35,054 bases of DNA from a virus. The position numbers were made by a program, and so were the translations under genes. Below are positions 1-11,200 of this stretch, piece by piece. The stretch spans positions 1 through 35,054 of the IMG/VR virus record IMGVR_UViG_3300009436_000056, one strand, 5' to 3'. The stretch's first letter is position 1, and every line of letters begins with the position of its first letter. Under the pieces are notes generated by a model. That model searched no databases. It worked only from the letters and a program-made list of their open reading frames with translations, and had not been told where the DNA came from.

Positions 1-414
1 ATGTATGAAGGTAGTGGAATGGCTGAAGCTGCAGAAGAATTACAATATTATGTTTTAAACGCTTCAATGGCAGACATGTCTAGACAAATTCTAGATAATC
101 CTATTTCTTTTCACTATTCTCAATTAACTGGAGATTTAAAAATAATGGGTGATACACCTAAGGGCGATGTTATATTAGAAGTGTATGAGACTATACCAGA
201 TTGTGCCCTTTACAGCGATGAAATATTCTTTAGATATGTTAGTGCTAAGATAAAACAATCACTAGGATCTAAGTTAGCTATCTTTAAATTTGCGTTACCT
301 GGTAATGTAGATTTTGATTACGATGCTATAAAATCAATGGGAGATGATGAGCTTTCTGAAATAATAGAAGAAATCAACGGTGATGAAGGTGTTGATTGGA
401 TGATGCACTCTTAA
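1..414 (+). CDS. Phage virion structural protein, C-terminal part
   Basis: The frame is open from the first base of the window, so the ATG at position 1 may be internal and the gene is treated as cut at its 5' end. The visible 137 residues contain a stretch around residues 60-105 (VYETIPD, then FFRYVSAKIKQSLG, then FALPGNVDFD). This resembles the C-terminal part of uncharacterised virion structural proteins of T4-like phages, where a 'Y.D..F..KY..A..K...G..L..F..x.LPG' pattern is recalled. The C-terminus is acidic (IIEEINGDEGVDW). It sits just before the gp25 and gp6 baseplate genes, which fits a structural role. The exact role (neck, head or baseplate) cannot be told from the sequence. Confidence 0.55.
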   Translation: MYEGSGMAEAAEELQYYVLNASMADMSRQILDNPISFHYSQLTGDLKIMGDTPKGDVILEVYETIPDCALYSDEIFFRYVSAKIKQSLGSKLAIFKFALPGNVDFDYDAIKSMGDDELSEIIEEINGDEGVDWMMHS

Positions 415-435
415 AAAATTTAGATAAATAAAAAG

Positions 436-792
436 ATGGATTTTTATATTAAGTACATAGGCGACCCAAACTACGAGGCAACTCAAGTTCAAACTAACGG
501 TGAAATAGAAGAATTGATTCAACAAATCGAAACTATTTTATTTACCGATAAGCGAGAAGTATTGGGAGAACCTAATTTCGGGTGTAGTCTAGAAGATTTA
601 ATATATTCGTTTAATGTTAATGAATTTGAATTACAAACAAGAATAAATGAACAAATAAACCAGTATTGTCCATTGGCAATTAAATATCACGTATCTACTG
701 AAATAAGTTTCTTAAAAGGAACGGTGAGAGATATTGCGTATATAGACATTACAATAGATAGTAAGTGGCTTGTTCAACTTAATATAAGATAA
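436..792 (+). CDS. 25: Baseplate wedge protein, gp25-like
   Basis: This 118-residue protein matches the T4 gp25 / GPW-gp25 family in length and pattern. A helix (IEELIQQIETILFTDK) is followed by REVLGEPNFGCSLEDLIY, corresponding to the family core 'L.T..GeR...P.FG..L..L.F', and then a helix with 'INEQINQYCP'. The C-terminus is a beta-rich half (VRDIAYIDITIDSKWLVQLNI). In the T4 baseplate gp25 joins the wedge core bundle with gp6 and gp7 and contacts the sheath-initiating region. The next gene is gp6, which supports the call. The start is preceded by an A-rich leader (tagataaataaaaag) with no Shine-Dalgarno sequence. Confidence 0.9.
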   Translation: MDFYIKYIGDPNYEATQVQTNGEIEELIQQIETILFTDKREVLGEPNFGCSLEDLIYSFNVNEFELQTRINEQINQYCPLAIKYHVSTEISFLKGTVRDIAYIDITIDSKWLVQLNIR

Positions 793-814
793 GAAAATAA
801 AGTAAACCGTAATA

Positions 815-2647
815 ATGGCAGAATTAAAATTTTTAAAAACACTTAGAGTAAATGCAGCCCAAATAAGGGAAGATGCTAGAACATATATTACTAGAGTGTA
901 TGGTCGATCTAAGACTTTATTTACAGAAGCTTCCCCGTTTGCACAGATAATAAAAGTGTTGACTGAGATTACTGAACTTATTATGTTTTACATAGAAGAT
1001 GCAACAGTTGAACAAAACATATATACTGCACAACAACCAGAATCTATCTATGGTTTAGCAAGATTAACGGGACATGATGCAACTAGAGGATTTGCAGCAG
1101 TAGGCGAACTTGAATTTAGATGGAAACCAGGTGCAGATCTTAGTAAAATTGCAGGAACGGGCGTTAACATAGACCCTCGTGCTGAATTTAAAATAGATTT
1201 AAACGGTCTTAAATATAGTTGTTTAAATTCTAACGATAGATTTAGATTAGAAAAGTCCAATAAGTTTCCTATTAAAACAGCGTTCATTCAGGGTAAATTT
1301 GAAAAACAAACCGTGACTGGAACTGGAGAGAATTTACAATCTTTTAATGTTAAAACTGGTGGAATAACAGATCATTCTAATGTTAGTGTTTCTGTTAACG
1401 GTGAAAAATGGACTAAACATGAATCATTGTATGATTTATTATCAGACGAAAAGGGATATTTACTTAAAACTGGAATAGGTGGCGGAATAGACGTTTATTT
1501 TGGTAATTCTTCATTTGGAGCAGTACCTGCGCTAGGCACAACGGTCGAAGTAGAATATGTCAAACATGAAGGATTAACTGGAAATATAGATGATTCTCCA
1601 GATCTTACTATTAAGTGGGATGCCTCTGGTGTAGATTCTAATGGAACAGAACATGATCTAAATGAGTTTTTAGATGTAACTGTTACGTCTGCCCCTAAAA
1701 TGGGATCAGATGCTGAAAGTACAGAGTTTACTAAAGTAATGACACCTCTTGCCAGTAAATCATTTGTATTAGCTACTCCAGATAATTATGAATATTTTTT
1801 ATCTAGATACAATATGTTTTCTTACATAGATGCGTATAACACAACTGATGATCAATATTTAGATGACGATAATGTTATTTATATTTTTGCTGTACCTGAT
1901 GTGAAAAAGAAATTAGCTAAAAATAAAGATTATTTTTCAATGGCTGAAGAAGAAATGTTTTTAGATCAAACTGAATATGATGCTATTCAAAAGGTGTTAC
2001 AGGATAGCGGTCAACAAATGGTAACTACTGAAATTGTATTTGTCAAGCCTCAGATTAGAAAATATAGTATGGATATTAATATTAGATATTTTGAAGGTTT
2101 TACTAGACAAGAGATATACGCAAACGTTAGAGAAAAAGTTAGTAACTATTTATTAAACGTAACACGTAGAGATAAATTACCCAAATCTGATATCGTGTAT
2201 ATTTTGGAAGAAATAGAAGGAATTGATGCAGTGAACATTAGATTTATATCTGAAACAGAGGAAACAGCCAGAAGATTAGGTTATTATGAATCTGTAAATG
2301 TTTCTGTCGTTCCACAAGAACCTGTTACATTAGAGAATGTACAAAATGGAAAACAAAAATATGTATTCTTTAAAAGAGTAGAAGATGTTAAAATAATAGA
2401 CGTTGATGAAACTACTGAAATACCTGAAGATATCGTAGGATTAGACAGGTGGGGAGATATTATTATGGATAAAGAAGAAGTTGCAGTTTTTAGAGGAGGT
2501 TGGCAAGATAGAGATGGCGATGAAATAGTTGATGACGTGTTAATTAATGCGGAAGCAGCAATAAGCATAAACTTTGATGGCGCACCTGTACCTAGAACAC
2601 TATATACAAGAGTTCAGGCAGGAAATAGAAGAGCAGTTAAAAAATAA
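815..2647 (+). CDS. 6: Baseplate wedge protein, gp6-like (gpJ family)
   Basis: The 610-residue protein is close in length to T4 gp6 (about 660). The N-terminus (FLKTLRVNAAQIREDA, then ASPFAQIIKVLTEITELIMFYIED and a QQPESIYGLARLTGH segment) is the family pattern in which a helical pair precedes the 'a..Li.a...l..LA..tG' motif. The C-terminal half has the wedge-type beta/helix module (VKPQIRKYSMDINIRYFEG, then a RREIYANVREKV-type helix, then SDIVYILEEIEGIDAVNIRF). gp6 forms the ring that ties the six wedges together. Its stop codon overlaps the next start by one base (TAATG), so translation of the 90-residue protein is probably coupled. Confidence 0.88.
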   Translation: MAELKFLKTLRVNAAQIREDARTYITRVYGRSKTLFTEASPFAQIIKVLTEITELIMFYIEDATVEQNIYTAQQPESIYGLARLTGHDATRGFAAVGELEFRWKPGADLSKIAGTGVNIDPRAEFKIDLNGLKYSCLNSNDRFRLEKSNKFPIKTAFIQGKFEKQTVTGTGENLQSFNVKTGGITDHSNVSVSVNGEKWTKHESLYDLLSDEKGYLLKTGIGGGIDVYFGNSSFGAVPALGTTVEVEYVKHEGLTGNIDDSPDLTIKWDASGVDSNGTEHDLNEFLDVTVTSAPKMGSDAESTEFTKVMTPLASKSFVLATPDNYEYFLSRYNMFSYIDAYNTTDDQYLDDDNVIYIFAVPDVKKKLAKNKDYFSMAEEEMFLDQTEYDAIQKVLQDSGQQMVTTEIVFVKPQIRKYSMDINIRYFEGFTRQEIYANVREKVSNYLLNVTRRDKLPKSDIVYILEEIEGIDAVNIRFISETEETARRLGYYESVNVSVVPQEPVTLENVQNGKQKYVFFKRVEDVKIIDVDETTEIPEDIVGLDRWGDIIMDKEEVAVFRGGWQDRDGDEIVDDVLINAEAAISINFDGAPVPRTLYTRVQAGNRRAVKK

Positions 2648-2919
2648 TGAATATATTTAAGGACATACTTCTCTATAAAAGAGAAAAACTGTATAACAAA
2701 ACTAAGACTAGAAAAACTAGCCTTAAGAACCAGGGATATGACTATAAAAATATTAGTTTTATGGCCAAATCAACATCTAGACATATTCAAAGAAATGAAA
2801 TAATGGCTAACTTTATGATGTTTATTGATGACACAATTAAAACATTACTGGGAAGCGCTAGACATTTAAGAAAATTCAAGAACTTTACAGTTAAAAAAGA
2901 CGATAATAGCACTAGATAA
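2647..2919 (+). CDS. Small basic protein between wedge genes, unknown
   Basis: This 90-residue protein is not recognised. It is rich in Lys and Arg, especially in residues 1-50 (YKREKLYNKTKTRKTSLKNQ). A predicted helix follows (MANFMMFIDDTIKTLLGSA), and the tail is basic and polar. Start and stop each overlap the neighbouring gene by one base (TAATG at both ends), so it is locked into a gp6 / 90-residue / gp7-like translational unit. That makes it very likely to be a real gene and suggests a baseplate or assembly role. A start at the internal ATG at 2761 is possible but would lose the overlap. Confidence 0.7.
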   Translation: MNIFKDILLYKREKLYNKTKTRKTSLKNQGYDYKNISFMAKSTSRHIQRNEIMANFMMFIDDTIKTLLGSARHLRKFKNFTVKKDDNSTR

Positions 2920-5693
2920 TGTATAATAATTTAAGATTTTTTAAAGGGTTAGACTATGATTTGAATTTAGAACAAGATTCAAATGGCGTATGGAACGGTG
3001 TTGTGTTTTTGCCGGAAGTTTCTGTTGGATTATATGAAACTATTAATATGTTTATTGTTGAAGAATGTATTTTTAACGGAGATCCATTAATAAATGCGCC
3101 AGTAGGTAGAAACCAGTGGGCATACGAATTCGGATTTGAATGGCACGATCCAGATAAATCTCACTCGGAAGATATAATAATGTTTGGTGTTGAGAATAAT
3201 GGAAATCAACCAGTTATTAAAGAATATAAAACACAATCACATGCACTTCTAGACAGTACTGTTGTTTTAGATTCTGTTAATAGCGATGGTATAAAAGTTA
3301 TTAATTCTAAAAACAATGTTGCTATTCAGTTAAATGTTGCTCTTAATTCAAAAGACGACGGCCATCATAGAAGAACGTTAATGATGTATGAACTTGGACC
3401 AGATGGTGGCAAGGGATTAGTAGCAAAAATTGTTTTTTATGGAGAAACAGTAGGTGAAGACGAAAGACTTAAAATATTATTAAGAAACTTTGGAGCTGCA
3501 TTAGAAGATAGTGATTTTATGTTATTTAAATCACATGATATTAGTGAAATGTCGCCTGATTTTAAATTATTAAACGCTAAGAGAAAGGAATTACTTTTAG
3601 AATTACACAATATAAAACCATTTATAGGCACATACAAAGCAGTACTGAATGCAATAGATTTTTATGGTTATAGTAAATTGACTCTTAAAGAATATTGGTT
3701 AAACATAGATAATAAGAATAAGAATTTCGGTAAACTATTTGCAGTTCCTGTTGCTAACGCTTCGAAAAGAGGGGAATCTATTAGAAAAAGACTTAAGTTT
3801 AAGTTACCTTCTAATACTATGAAGAAAACCAGTAAGTTTAGTTTGGTTTATACATTAAATGAACCGAATGGTACATTTGATCAATGGGATATTCCAAACG
3901 TAACTGAAACATTTGATTATACTCCAGAAGAAATTTTAATTAAACTATATGGATTAAAAAATAAACTTCAAAGAGAATACATGCCGTTAAAGGCTAAAAT
4001 AATCGACATTACTGCCGAGGGTGATTATTTTACGCAAAGAAACTTAAATGTTTGGAATAATCAAAATCCAATTAGTTATTTTAGCGAAGGACATGATGTG
4101 AGGTTTAAAGTTTTACCTGAAAATAGGAATTTATTTATTGAAGATACTTCATTAGTTTTAAAAACACTATTAGATCAAAACGATTCAACTAGTAACTATG
4201 ATACTTTTTTAAATATGAAATTTGGAAAAGAAGGAGATTTAACATTAGATCAAAGAGTAGAATTAAAAAATATTTACAATCAATTTTATAGCACGTATTA
4301 CAATAGAGAATTACATTCATATAATCCAGGTGTTCCAATAGGGTGCCCAGTAACATTAGACGGAAGAGATAGTTTTGATACTTTATGGGAAGATATTGAA
4401 TTTACATGGGAAGACACTGCAGGATTTGGACAAGGTTTAGATCCAATACCAAATGGGTTGGAACAAATACATTCTGGAATTTCTTGGGAAAATTGGTGGA
4501 AAACATGGGTATATGAAATAGAATGGATCGTTACTTCTAAAGAAAGGGAATATGCTCAAACATTTAGAGGTCCAATTGATGATTATATTTCATTTCCATT
4601 GACGCTGCCGTATGCAGATTCATATGATGTTGAAATGAGAACATATGATTTATTCGGCCACAGATCTCACTATAAAATGAAAGACGTCATTGATGTTAAA
4701 TTAAAAGAATTAGAAATTTACGGTGTTTACAAATGGCTTGAGAAAAACGACTGGAATCAAAAAAACAATACGTGGAATAAATCAGGTGGTTACTGGGACG
4801 TACCGCAGGATAATCAAACTAAAATAGAAGACAATATGTCTACTTATTATTTGACACTGGACAGAGCTAACTATGTGCACTTTGAAGAAGATCAAGGTGT
4901 TAGATTTTCAACAGTAAGAAGATACGTCGACATTTATTCTGAAACTGGATTTTCTGAAACAACAGGACCATATCAATGGGGTGAATGTTCTTTTAGATGG
5001 AAAGATACTGAACATAATTGGTGGGATGCAATGAGAGTTGGGCCGGATTTAACTTCTAGTTTTAAAATAAATAATATAGAACAAGGTCACACTCTTGTGA
5101 TAACTCATAAAAATCCCAAAACACAGGCGATAGAAACGGGAGTACATGAGATTATTAGTCCTACTCCAACAAATGTTTTAGATTTAAATGGATGGAATAC
5201 AATAGCTGAAGAATTAAACACAAGTACTGATCCTATAATAAGTAAATTTAATTACAACCCAGTTTTTGAAGATATAGATAATGTGCCAGTTTCTGGAGAT
5301 GTATTTAGATTCATGTTGGTAGTTGGAAAGGAATATTCAAAAACATATGATTTTGAAAGTGCTACAAACACAGATAATTCTATATCTGGTGAAGTACACT
5401 GCCAACACTACAATCCAACTTGGGATGATACTAGAGTATTTAAGGACTATGCTGAAGTAGAAAGATCAACACATGTTACGATTTCTACTGACATTTCTAA
5501 ATTTCCTGGATCTCAAAACCCTGTGTGGAAAATAAAAAATATAAGTAATCCAGAAATAACGGATATATACTATAATAATATGTGGCTTACGTACATATTC
5601 CAGCAACCAGGATATTATTCTATAGAGCTGGAAACGGAAGATACATATGGTAATAAAAACGTTGCAAAACGTAATATGTTAAAAGTAAAATAA
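2919..5693 (+). CDS. Large baseplate wedge protein, gp7/gpI-like
   Basis: The 924-residue product follows gp6 by a one-base overlap, which is the position of gene 7 in T4 (1032 residues). Residues about 180-265 contain DERLKILLRNFGAAL, then a helical segment and PFIGTYKAVLNAIDFYGY with KLTLKEYW. This resembles gpI-type tail proteins, where a 'GT..aI..A....Gy' helix lies near an 'EYW/EW' motif. The C-terminal half is beta-rich, with repeated W-containing strands (DTLWEDIEFTWEDTAGFG, GECSFRWKDTEHNWWD) and Ig/PKD-like endings such as YYSIELETEDTYGN. The gp7 role rests on position plus this partial pattern. A different wedge or fibre-connector role is possible. Confidence 0.6.
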   Translation: MYNNLRFFKGLDYDLNLEQDSNGVWNGVVFLPEVSVGLYETINMFIVEECIFNGDPLINAPVGRNQWAYEFGFEWHDPDKSHSEDIIMFGVENNGNQPVIKEYKTQSHALLDSTVVLDSVNSDGIKVINSKNNVAIQLNVALNSKDDGHHRRTLMMYELGPDGGKGLVAKIVFYGETVGEDERLKILLRNFGAALEDSDFMLFKSHDISEMSPDFKLLNAKRKELLLELHNIKPFIGTYKAVLNAIDFYGYSKLTLKEYWLNIDNKNKNFGKLFAVPVANASKRGESIRKRLKFKLPSNTMKKTSKFSLVYTLNEPNGTFDQWDIPNVTETFDYTPEEILIKLYGLKNKLQREYMPLKAKIIDITAEGDYFTQRNLNVWNNQNPISYFSEGHDVRFKVLPENRNLFIEDTSLVLKTLLDQNDSTSNYDTFLNMKFGKEGDLTLDQRVELKNIYNQFYSTYYNRELHSYNPGVPIGCPVTLDGRDSFDTLWEDIEFTWEDTAGFGQGLDPIPNGLEQIHSGISWENWWKTWVYEIEWIVTSKEREYAQTFRGPIDDYISFPLTLPYADSYDVEMRTYDLFGHRSHYKMKDVIDVKLKELEIYGVYKWLEKNDWNQKNNTWNKSGGYWDVPQDNQTKIEDNMSTYYLTLDRANYVHFEEDQGVRFSTVRRYVDIYSETGFSETTGPYQWGECSFRWKDTEHNWWDAMRVGPDLTSSFKINNIEQGHTLVITHKNPKTQAIETGVHEIISPTPTNVLDLNGWNTIAEELNTSTDPIISKFNYNPVFEDIDNVPVSGDVFRFMLVVGKEYSKTYDFESATNTDNSISGEVHCQHYNPTWDDTRVFKDYAEVERSTHVTISTDISKFPGSQNPVWKIKNISNPEITDIYYNNMWLTYIFQQPGYYSIELETEDTYGNKNVAKRNMLKVK

Positions 5694-5704
5694 ATAAATA
5701 AAAA

Positions 5705-6274
5705 ATGGCAAACATTATTGAAATTTTAGGAACTGATTCAGTTTCAGCATCTAGACCAACTATTAATACCAACTTTGAGTTGCTAAATGACGAACTAGCT
5801 TCAGTTATGGCTCTGTTAAATCCAACTACGTTGGCTTTATCTGGAGTTTCTAGCGTTACTACAACATCGTTAACGGTTTCTAGTGGAACAACAAATCTGT
5901 TTAAGGTAGAATCAACAGGAGGAATACAAGCATTAACTAATGCTTCATTTTCTAACAGCATCGCATTAGGTGGTACGTTAGTTAAAAGTGGAGTTGCAGG
6001 TTCAATGGCTATCCCAACTACGATTACATCACCATCGGCAGTAACTGCAATTACATATTTTATAGAAAGTTCATTCAACCTGCCGACAGCAACTGACGGC
6101 CAAGAATTAACGCTAATCAGTACAAGCGCTAGTATTTTAGACATAGTGCCTCAAGCTGGTGCATCAATCGGTGCAACTTCTATCAAATTAGACGCAGCAA
6201 ACTCTACTATAACCTTAAGATGTTTTAACGACGTGTGGTACATTATTGGATCACATGCGTGTACTATAGCTTAA
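5705..6274 (+). CDS. Short fibre-like virion protein
   Basis: The 189-residue product begins with IIEILGTDSVSASRPTINTN followed by FELLND. This is a short 'I..NF..LN' element common at the N-terminus of phage fibre and baseplate-attached proteins. The middle is Ser/Thr/Ala/Gly-rich beta-helix-like sequence (LALSGVSSVTTTSLTVSSGT), and the C-terminus is a small beta domain (ELTLISTSASILDIVPQAG, then ITLRCFNDVWYIIGS) resembling tail-fibre end domains. It has few charged residues, as expected for a trimeric fibre. The leader is ataaataaaaa directly before the ATG. The N-terminal motif is shared with the collagen-repeat protein at 20340, suggesting a common attachment site. Confidence 0.6.
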   Translation: MANIIEILGTDSVSASRPTINTNFELLNDELASVMALLNPTTLALSGVSSVTTTSLTVSSGTTNLFKVESTGGIQALTNASFSNSIALGGTLVKSGVAGSMAIPTTITSPSAVTAITYFIESSFNLPTATDGQELTLISTSASILDIVPQAGASIGATSIKLDAANSTITLRCFNDVWYIIGSHACTIA

Positions 6275-6292
6275 ACAAATAAAAATTAACAA

Positions 6293-8230
6293 ATGGCAAC
6301 ACCTCTAGTTAGAATACCGCAGCCACAAGGTGGCACTATGTATGCATTCGCGTCATCAGCGAAAGACATGACTAGGGCATTTAACAGTTCTGATTTAAAC
6401 TTCGAGTTTAGTAAATTTGCATTATTAGATTTACCTGACTTTACGCAATCTGTTACAGGCTCTAACACAATTGATTTTGAACTTAATTTAAAACAAGCTT
6501 CGGGTCAAGATTATGTCGCTGGTATGCCTAACGTAGATTTTGCGCAAACCTTTCAGAATTATGCTCTAAATATGGAAGAGCTTTTATTGAATGATGATGA
6601 TTATGATCCTATTATCTTACAAACGGATTCAGAAAAGATTTTCTTTAAATGGCTATCTGCTCTAGGCTCTATAGATTTTAGACCAACTGATTCAAATGAG
6701 AGTGTGTTGGGTAATTATGCTGAGAACAATAACGGCGTGTTCAGTGGAACAAATTATGACAGAGTCGTAAAATATCTTGGTAGCATTGATGCAGAGAATG
6801 ATGTCAATTATCAAGGAAACACGTATCATGAAGTATACATTAATGTTCCTACTTCTGTCGGTTATACGCCAACCGTTTTATTTAGACCAACCGAATACAA
6901 TAGTTCAGCTACTAAATTATATGCAGAAGATTATATTGAAGGAAGAACTGGACAAAATCACCCAGATCCGAATATTAATTTAAGTACCATTGTAGATGCA
7001 TACACAGCAGATAGCGGTGCATATTATGATGTACAGACAAACGCAACAAACAGTGTTCAAATTGATTGGGATCCATCTTCATACGAAGAAATCAACAATG
7101 ATAGTAAAACTAAAAGCTTATTAGATTTTGCCAAAAAAGGCCAAAAATTTAATTTTAATGCGGTTTTAGTTTATTATGATCTTTATAGTAAATCAGTTCC
7201 TGCCAACAGAGCTACAAACTTATATGGTATTTTAATACTGGATGATATTGCAGATTCTCCAGGACCTGGTTCAAAAATACATGAACAAATTAAATTTAAA
7301 CCAAACGAGGTTACAGGTTTAAATGGAAATGCATTTTCTTTAAAACTAAACATGAAGTTTAATTCTTCATTAGATAATGTTGGTGTAGAAACTAGTGTAA
7401 ATGATTTTACAACATTCTCTATGGATTTATTCATGGACACAACAACTGCATTAGAGAATGCGGCTGAGGTAATGATACAGGCTAATAAAAGATATAGTAA
7501 AATAGTAGAGCGATTAAATGGAATTGAAAACATAGTGTTTTCTTCTAGAGATGCTGCTACTCTTTCTTCTAAATTAGATTTGCTGGAATCTCAATTCGAG
7601 GCTGCTTCTATTCAATTAGCAGATTCAGGTGCACTTTTAGCACTGATAACTAAAGCGCACACTAAGATTAATCAACTAATAGACGGAACTATTCCAGTAG
7701 AGTTACAATACAACACTGATGTTATATTTAATGGAAAGGGAACGGTCATAGATAAATCTATTCCTAATAAAATAAAAATAAACAACACAGTTGAAGGTTA
7801 TTCTATTAATGAGATATACCTGTGGAACATTGCTGGTGAAGCAATAGCCGCGAAACTTTCTTCTACTTTGCAATTTGACGTTGCACTTGATGGGGAAGGT
7901 GCTGACAAATATGCAATATGGTCTAGTTTATTGTCATACTCTAATAGATTGAGTTTAAAAAACGTTTTAGACGGAAGCCCTAATAGTGATCTGAATATAT
8001 ACATAGATGATAAAGTAAACTCATGGGAAGCTGGTCAAGTTTTAAAAATTGCATTTGATGTAATAGACATGTCTGGTAACAATATTAAAATTTGGACTGG
8101 ATCAACTTCTGGATTTACACAAAGCATCGCAGATATTGATATAACACAATTAATCACAAATAAACCGTATATTGAGGTTGTCTGTATAGACCCTGTCTCA
8201 TATACGTTTGAATATGACATTTTAAGATAA
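6293..8230 (+). CDS. Virion structural protein, unknown family
   Basis: The 645-residue protein opens with MATPLVRIPQPQGGTMYAFA and SSAKDMTRAF, followed by a conserved-looking FEFSKFALLDLPDF stretch. The body is acidic and mixed alpha/beta. A helical, possibly coiled-coil stretch lies near residues 380-465 (ENAAEVMIQANKRYSKIVER and SKLDLLESQFEAASIQLADS). The C-terminal about 150 residues look beta-rich. Its size and position inside the tail cluster point to a baseplate or fibre-network component. No T4 counterpart (gp8, gp9 or gp10) could be recognised from sequence alone. One base separates its stop from the next start. Confidence 0.6.
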   Translation: MATPLVRIPQPQGGTMYAFASSAKDMTRAFNSSDLNFEFSKFALLDLPDFTQSVTGSNTIDFELNLKQASGQDYVAGMPNVDFAQTFQNYALNMEELLLNDDDYDPIILQTDSEKIFFKWLSALGSIDFRPTDSNESVLGNYAENNNGVFSGTNYDRVVKYLGSIDAENDVNYQGNTYHEVYINVPTSVGYTPTVLFRPTEYNSSATKLYAEDYIEGRTGQNHPDPNINLSTIVDAYTADSGAYYDVQTNATNSVQIDWDPSSYEEINNDSKTKSLLDFAKKGQKFNFNAVLVYYDLYSKSVPANRATNLYGILILDDIADSPGPGSKIHEQIKFKPNEVTGLNGNAFSLKLNMKFNSSLDNVGVETSVNDFTTFSMDLFMDTTTALENAAEVMIQANKRYSKIVERLNGIENIVFSSRDAATLSSKLDLLESQFEAASIQLADSGALLALITKAHTKINQLIDGTIPVELQYNTDVIFNGKGTVIDKSIPNKIKINNTVEGYSINEIYLWNIAGEAIAAKLSSTLQFDVALDGEGADKYAIWSSLLSYSNRLSLKNVLDGSPNSDLNIYIDDKVNSWEAGQVLKIAFDVIDMSGNNIKIWTGSTSGFTQSIADIDITQLITNKPYIEVVCIDPVSYTFEYDILR

Positions 8231-8231
8231 G

Positions 8232-11200
8232 ATGAATACAAACAACTCGATTTCAAACACGCTAACTAGACTTCTAGAAATTAATACAAATGCTCTTAGG
8301 ACATTTGAAAGAATTAACGAAGCCGTAACAACTACTGAGAAAAATATTCCTTTAGAAATTTTAACAGAGGATGGTACTAAAACCGTTACTGTTCCTTCGT
8401 TTGGCTATATGAACGCAGAGTTGGCAAGATTAGGTAATAACCTTAAGGCAATGTCAGGTTTAGGACAAGGCAGCACTAAGATTAAATTACCTGATGGATC
8501 ATATCAGAAAATAGTTACTACTAGTTTAAAAGCACCCGCAAGTGATATAACTAGTGTAATACGCCCAACTGTTTTTACAACTAAATCTAATTATTTCTTT
8601 GAAGACTTTTTAAATCCTTTGTTAAAAACATCAATAGAAGTAGGCGGCCAAATACCAAATGATACAGAAAGAATTTTAGTTAAAAGAATTATATTCGATT
8701 CTACTAATGAACTTACAGTTGATTATTTTAATAACAACTTTAAAAACAAAGAAAATCTTAGTTATTTCCAAGCGGTTAGAGATATTGCTAATAATAACTT
8801 AACATATGTATTAGACGAGGAAGTCAGAGACATGCCATATAGAAGTCCACAGTATGTTGGTAAATTTGATGTATTAAAAATTGCTACTGCAAAAAGAGAC
8901 GTGTTAAAAGATGGAGCGACTATCAAAAAATCTATCAAAAGATATGCACTAGATAAACTAACGTACAGTGATTCTAAAAAAGATTTAAATGATACAGAGC
9001 TAATAAAAACAGGAGACGAACTTACTGTTACTAATGGATCAAAAAACACCAGATATAAAATATTAAAGGTAGACGGATCTGCGCTTGAAGTAGAACTTGA
9101 ATTAATAGAGGGATATGAAACTATTAGTATCGGTGTAAATCAATTTTCAATTTACAAACCTGCAGATAAAAATTTAAGCATTGATGTTAATGTCGGGTTT
9201 AATGAAAGAATATTAGTATTCTTTAAAGCCATTGATCCTGATTCTAAAATACTTGCAGAGAATTGGTCACCTGGTTATGGTTTATATACTAATGAATTAA
9301 CTATTATTCAAGAAGATGGCAGCTCTATTAGATTGGATGATTATTACAAAGAAGAAGTGGCTGATTTTGGTCAATTTGTAAAAGCATTAAAAGATGATGC
9401 TATCCCACCTGCAACAGTTGGTGTAACACCAGATGCTCCATCTTTAGCTTCTTCCAATTTTAAGGTTGTTCAAATCAACAGACACTTAAGTGCAAACAAC
9501 ACAAAGGCTAAGATAAAGAAATTATCAAGTGATAAAACTGCGGTTGAAGAAACTATTAAGAAATTAGATGAAACTATTTCTAAAAAGAGAACAGAGACTT
9601 CAACTAAAAAATACGAATCAAGTGTAAGAAGAGATAAAGATAAAAATGAATTAGGATCTTTGATAGAAGAAAGAACTAACGAAACTAATTTATATAACAG
9701 TGTTGTAAATCAAATCCAATCTTTAGCTTCAACATCATCTGCTGTAAAGGTTAAGCCTAAGTATAGAGTGCGTGGTTTTTGGAATGTTCCAACTGCTAAA
9801 AAGGTAGCCGATACTGCAGATCAAAAAATAGTTAAATTTATTGTTCAATATAGATATCTTTCTACTAGTGGCGAAGCGGCAGATGTTGCTCAGTTACCAT
9901 TCACAGAAGGTGCTAGAGAAAAAACAGCGGTGTTTTCTAATTGGAATGAAAAAACAACTAAAGTAAGAGATAGAAAAAGAGATTCTATAAGCGGTAAATT
10001 CAAATGGCAAGAAAGTAAAGTAGAAGATGGACAAGCTATTAACTTTAATCAATTAGACATTCCTATTAGAGAAGGTGAATTAGTTGAAATTAGAGTTAAA
10101 TCTATTTCAGAAGCTGGATATCCTTCTAATGCAATAGAATCTGATTGGTCAAACCCAATCACAATAGATTTTCCAGAAGCAGAAATAGACACTACTGATT
10201 TAGAAAATATTGTACAACAAAATACTGCAGAATTAGCTAAAGTAAAAATAGCGGAAGAATTGGCATCAAAAGGAGTTTATTCTCACATTGACGATGCGTT
10301 TAGTGCTAATGAGAAATATTGGGCGCACACTGCTACAGGGTTAGCGTCAGGGTTCTTATCACCTGAACAAAAACCTATTTCAATATATGACAAACTTGCA
10401 GAATTAGAGGCACAGATAGCTGCTCTTAAAGGCACAGTGGAAGTTGAAGTTGGTGAACTTATTGTTAAACTTCAAGATGAAGATGGTACTGTTACAATAA
10501 TCAAAAAAGACACTACTAATCAAATATTCGCAGGTTATTATGTGGACGAAGTCGCAGAGCTTTCAGTTAAAAAAGGACACATTGTAACTAAAACATACAA
10601 GTTAATTTTAGAAAATACAAAAGCTACTAAACTTGAGCTAATATCTAGATTGACTGGAAACAGAAATGAACCAGCATACAGATCATCAGCTTCTGGTGAT
10701 GCAGTACCTACTAATTTCTTTGGTATACTAACAAACGATCAAGGTATCGGTACTACTGATAGCAAAATAAGTTCGGATTCATATTACACTTCTGAAGGGC
10801 GATATGACATAGCACCTATTCAATATCAAAACCTTTCTGGCAATCAAATTTCAAGTTTATCTAATTTAGATGAAGCACCATATCAGTGTGTTCAGCGAAG
10901 AGGTCAATTTGTTTATTCTAGATATATGGATATTGCAAATAGATACCCGCTATATTGTACAGAACCATTATCAGGAAACAATTCACTAGGATTAGAATCA
11001 TATGAACATGTTTTAGATTACGCAGGGTTTGGTGATTCTTCTTTTAATGGATCTTTATTACAAGTAGATGGAGATGCAACTTCAAATAACTTTATATGGT
11101 CAGGAACATTTGGAAGACACGAAGCTTCTGGTTCACCTGCAAATCTTAATACTGATATTAGTACTGCTAAAATAGACGTTTCTAGTATAGGTAGAGTTGG

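Noticed and set aside
5620-6144. 174-codon open frame on the minus strand
   Set aside because: It overlaps the end of the gp7-like gene and most of the 189-residue fibre gene, which has a clear fibre-type N-terminus and the usual A-rich leader. The minus-strand product is a low-complexity Val/Ala mirror of the Ser/Thr-rich gene.
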